This document shows positions 5,664 through 6,092 of a stretch of 6,092 nucleotides of DNA, piece after piece (position 1 is the first letter of the stretch; every line of letters starts with the position of its first letter). The stretch comes from an uncultured bacterium (lineage in GTDB: Bacteria; Hydrogenedentota; Hydrogenedentia; Hydrogenedentales; SLHB01): NCBI GenBank assembly GCA_937928585.1, contig CALEZK010000437.1, forward strand, positions 1 through 6,092, read 5' to 3'. The translations under genes were made by a program, and so were the position numbers. The notes beneath the pieces were generated by a model. That model did no database searches. It worked only from the letters and a program-made list of their open reading frames with translations, and was not told the origin of the DNA.

Positions 5664-5774
5664 GCCCCGAAGGGGCGCCGGACTGTAGCCACGGGTTGCG
5701 CTCCGTCCGCAGCCAGGCGGACGGAGCGCAACCCGTGGAAACCCGACATCCTCCAATCCTGGCGCTGAAAGCGC
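5664..5774. repeat. Composite three-hairpin block, possible dispersed repeat
   Basis: Three perfect hairpins follow each other within 111 bases. GCCCC-GAA-GGGGC is at 5664-5676, a 22-bp inverted repeat with a 6-base loop is at 5689-5738, and GCGCT-GAA-AGCGC is at 5762-5774. The two outer hairpins share a 5-bp stem and GAA loop. This architecture resembles dispersed extragenic palindromic elements (REP-like) that occur in many copies in some environmental bacterial genomes. With one copy visible, the repeat status is inferred. No transposase or terminal direct repeat is seen. Confidence 0.5.
5689..5738. repeat. Perfect 22-bp inverted repeat with 6-base loop
   Basis: The left arm (5689-5710, starting CCACGGGTTGCG) and right arm (5717-5738, ending CGCAACCCGTGG) are fully complementary, with AGCCAG between them. 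It would form a very stable stem in DNA or RNA. It is not followed by a T-run on either strand, so it is not a standard intrinsic terminator. It lies more than 200 bases upstream of the SDR start, outside its likely transcript. Confidence 0.85.
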
Positions 5775-6009
5775 GGCACCACTGCAACGCGCATCACGAA
5801 TTAGTAAGAGAAAACATACAAATCCGACCAATCGGATACCAACCCCGCAACAACGATGGCGAAAAACTAAATCGCTACAATAAGTGAGCAACGCAATGCC
5901 TGTAACCACGCAAATACCATCCAAACCAACGCACAAAACCACGCCAAATCGCCAGTTTTTCACAAAAAACTTCGATCAACAAAATCCGCGCAACTTCCTC
6001 AACTCGAAA

Positions 6010-6038
6010 CCCTTACACCCACGAAAACCCCCACCCCC
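6010..6038 (-). other. Canonical G-quadruplex pattern on the minus strand
   Basis: The plus strand has C-runs of 3, 3, 5 and 5 bases separated by 5, 7 and 1 bases. The minus strand therefore matches the G3+N1-7 pattern four times. The plus strand could in turn form an i-motif. It lies in gene-free DNA about 50 bases from the window edge, so the gene it might affect is not visible. Confidence 0.5.
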
Positions 6039-6092
6039 TCGTTTGGTCAAGAGACGTATTTCGCGCATCCCCGTCCAAAAACTGCAACAACC

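Larger units (their letters stand above)
5553..6092. other. Gene-free region with hairpin block and strand-skewed tail
   Basis: Beyond the SDR promoter I find no credible gene up to the window edge. Open frames here are short, and on the minus strand they run through the inverted repeat. The region holds a hairpin block (5664-5774), an AT-rich hairpin at 5954-5971 (AGTTTTT-CACA-AAAAACT), and a G-quadruplex pattern (6010-6038). From 5881 onward the plus strand is only about 12% G (26 of 212 by hand count) while C and A are high, unlike the coding part. A small RNA or the far end of another gene's leader cannot be excluded. Confidence 0.6.

Noticed and set aside
5689..5738. The 22-bp inverted repeat as an intrinsic terminator or insertion-sequence ends
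   Set aside because: There is no T-run on either side, the 6-base loop leaves no room for an element between the arms, and no transposase is present.
5661..5963. Minus-strand open frames of 76-100 codons near the hairpin block
   Set aside because: They run through the perfect inverted repeat and low-complexity DNA, with no Shine-Dalgarno or recognisable domain; such frames are a common by-product of GC-rich palindromes.
5954..5971. AT-rich hairpin AGTTTTT-CACA-AAAAACT as a terminator
   Set aside because: The stem is only A-T pairs apart from one G-C, and no T-run follows it; it is probably weak and without function.
1..6092. CRISPR array, tRNA, rRNA, phage, toxin-antitoxin or defence genes
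   Set aside because: I looked for regularly spaced repeats, cloverleaf-like arms, recombinases and paired small genes and saw none.

Overview
This 6.1 kb window carries six protein-coding genes, five on the minus strand and one on the plus strand, followed by about 620 bases without a credible gene. The DNA is moderately GC-rich. It codes densely and uses GTG and TTG as well as ATG starts. Clear Shine-Dalgarno sequences precede four of the six genes (HAD, pdxB, SDR and, less cleanly, the LarA-like gene). This is ordinary bacterial DNA. The phylum cannot be fixed from the sequence. The gene mix and the hairpin-rich repeat block near 5.7 kb remind me of large-genome environmental bacteria (Planctomycetota/Hydrogenedentota-like), but that is an impression and not evidence.

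Layout: (1) 65-1312, minus: a LarA-family (DUF2088) nickel-pincer racemase/epimerase with the cofactor-binding residues intact. (2) 1313-1448: a gene-free spacer with two perfect palindromes. (3) 1449-3986, minus: a compact run transcribed in the order HAD-family phosphatase, conserved-looking unknown protein of 161 aa, then pdxB (4-phosphoerythronate dehydrogenase of vitamin B6 synthesis). The first two overlap by 13 bases and the next gap is 34 bases, so this is very probably an operon. (4) 3987-4053: a 67-base divergent spacer holding a perfect 8-bp-arm dyad. (5) 4054-4626, plus: a DUF2585/UPF0314 membrane protein. (6) 4636-5469, minus: a short-chain dehydrogenase/reductase most like the D-mannonate oxidoreductase (fructuronate reductase) subgroup. 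It meets the DUF2585 gene tail to tail with 9 bases between stops. (7) 5470-6092: the SDR promoter region, a block of three hairpins centred on a perfect 22-bp inverted repeat, then a G-poor stretch with a canonical G-quadruplex pattern on the minus strand.

How the genes fit together: pdxB gives the central run a link to pyridoxal phosphate synthesis. The HAD phosphatase and the unknown protein may serve the same pathway, but nothing in their sequences proves it. The LarA-like enzyme and the SDR both fit hydroxyacid or sugar-acid metabolism. Known LarA relatives include a gluconate/mannonate 2-epimerase, which makes a functional link conceivable. I found no CRISPR array, tRNA, rRNA, transposase, phage gene or defence system. 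I do not see a new multi-gene system here. The most unusual signals are the non-coding ones at 5.66-6.04 kb and the unknown gene co-transcribed with pdxB.
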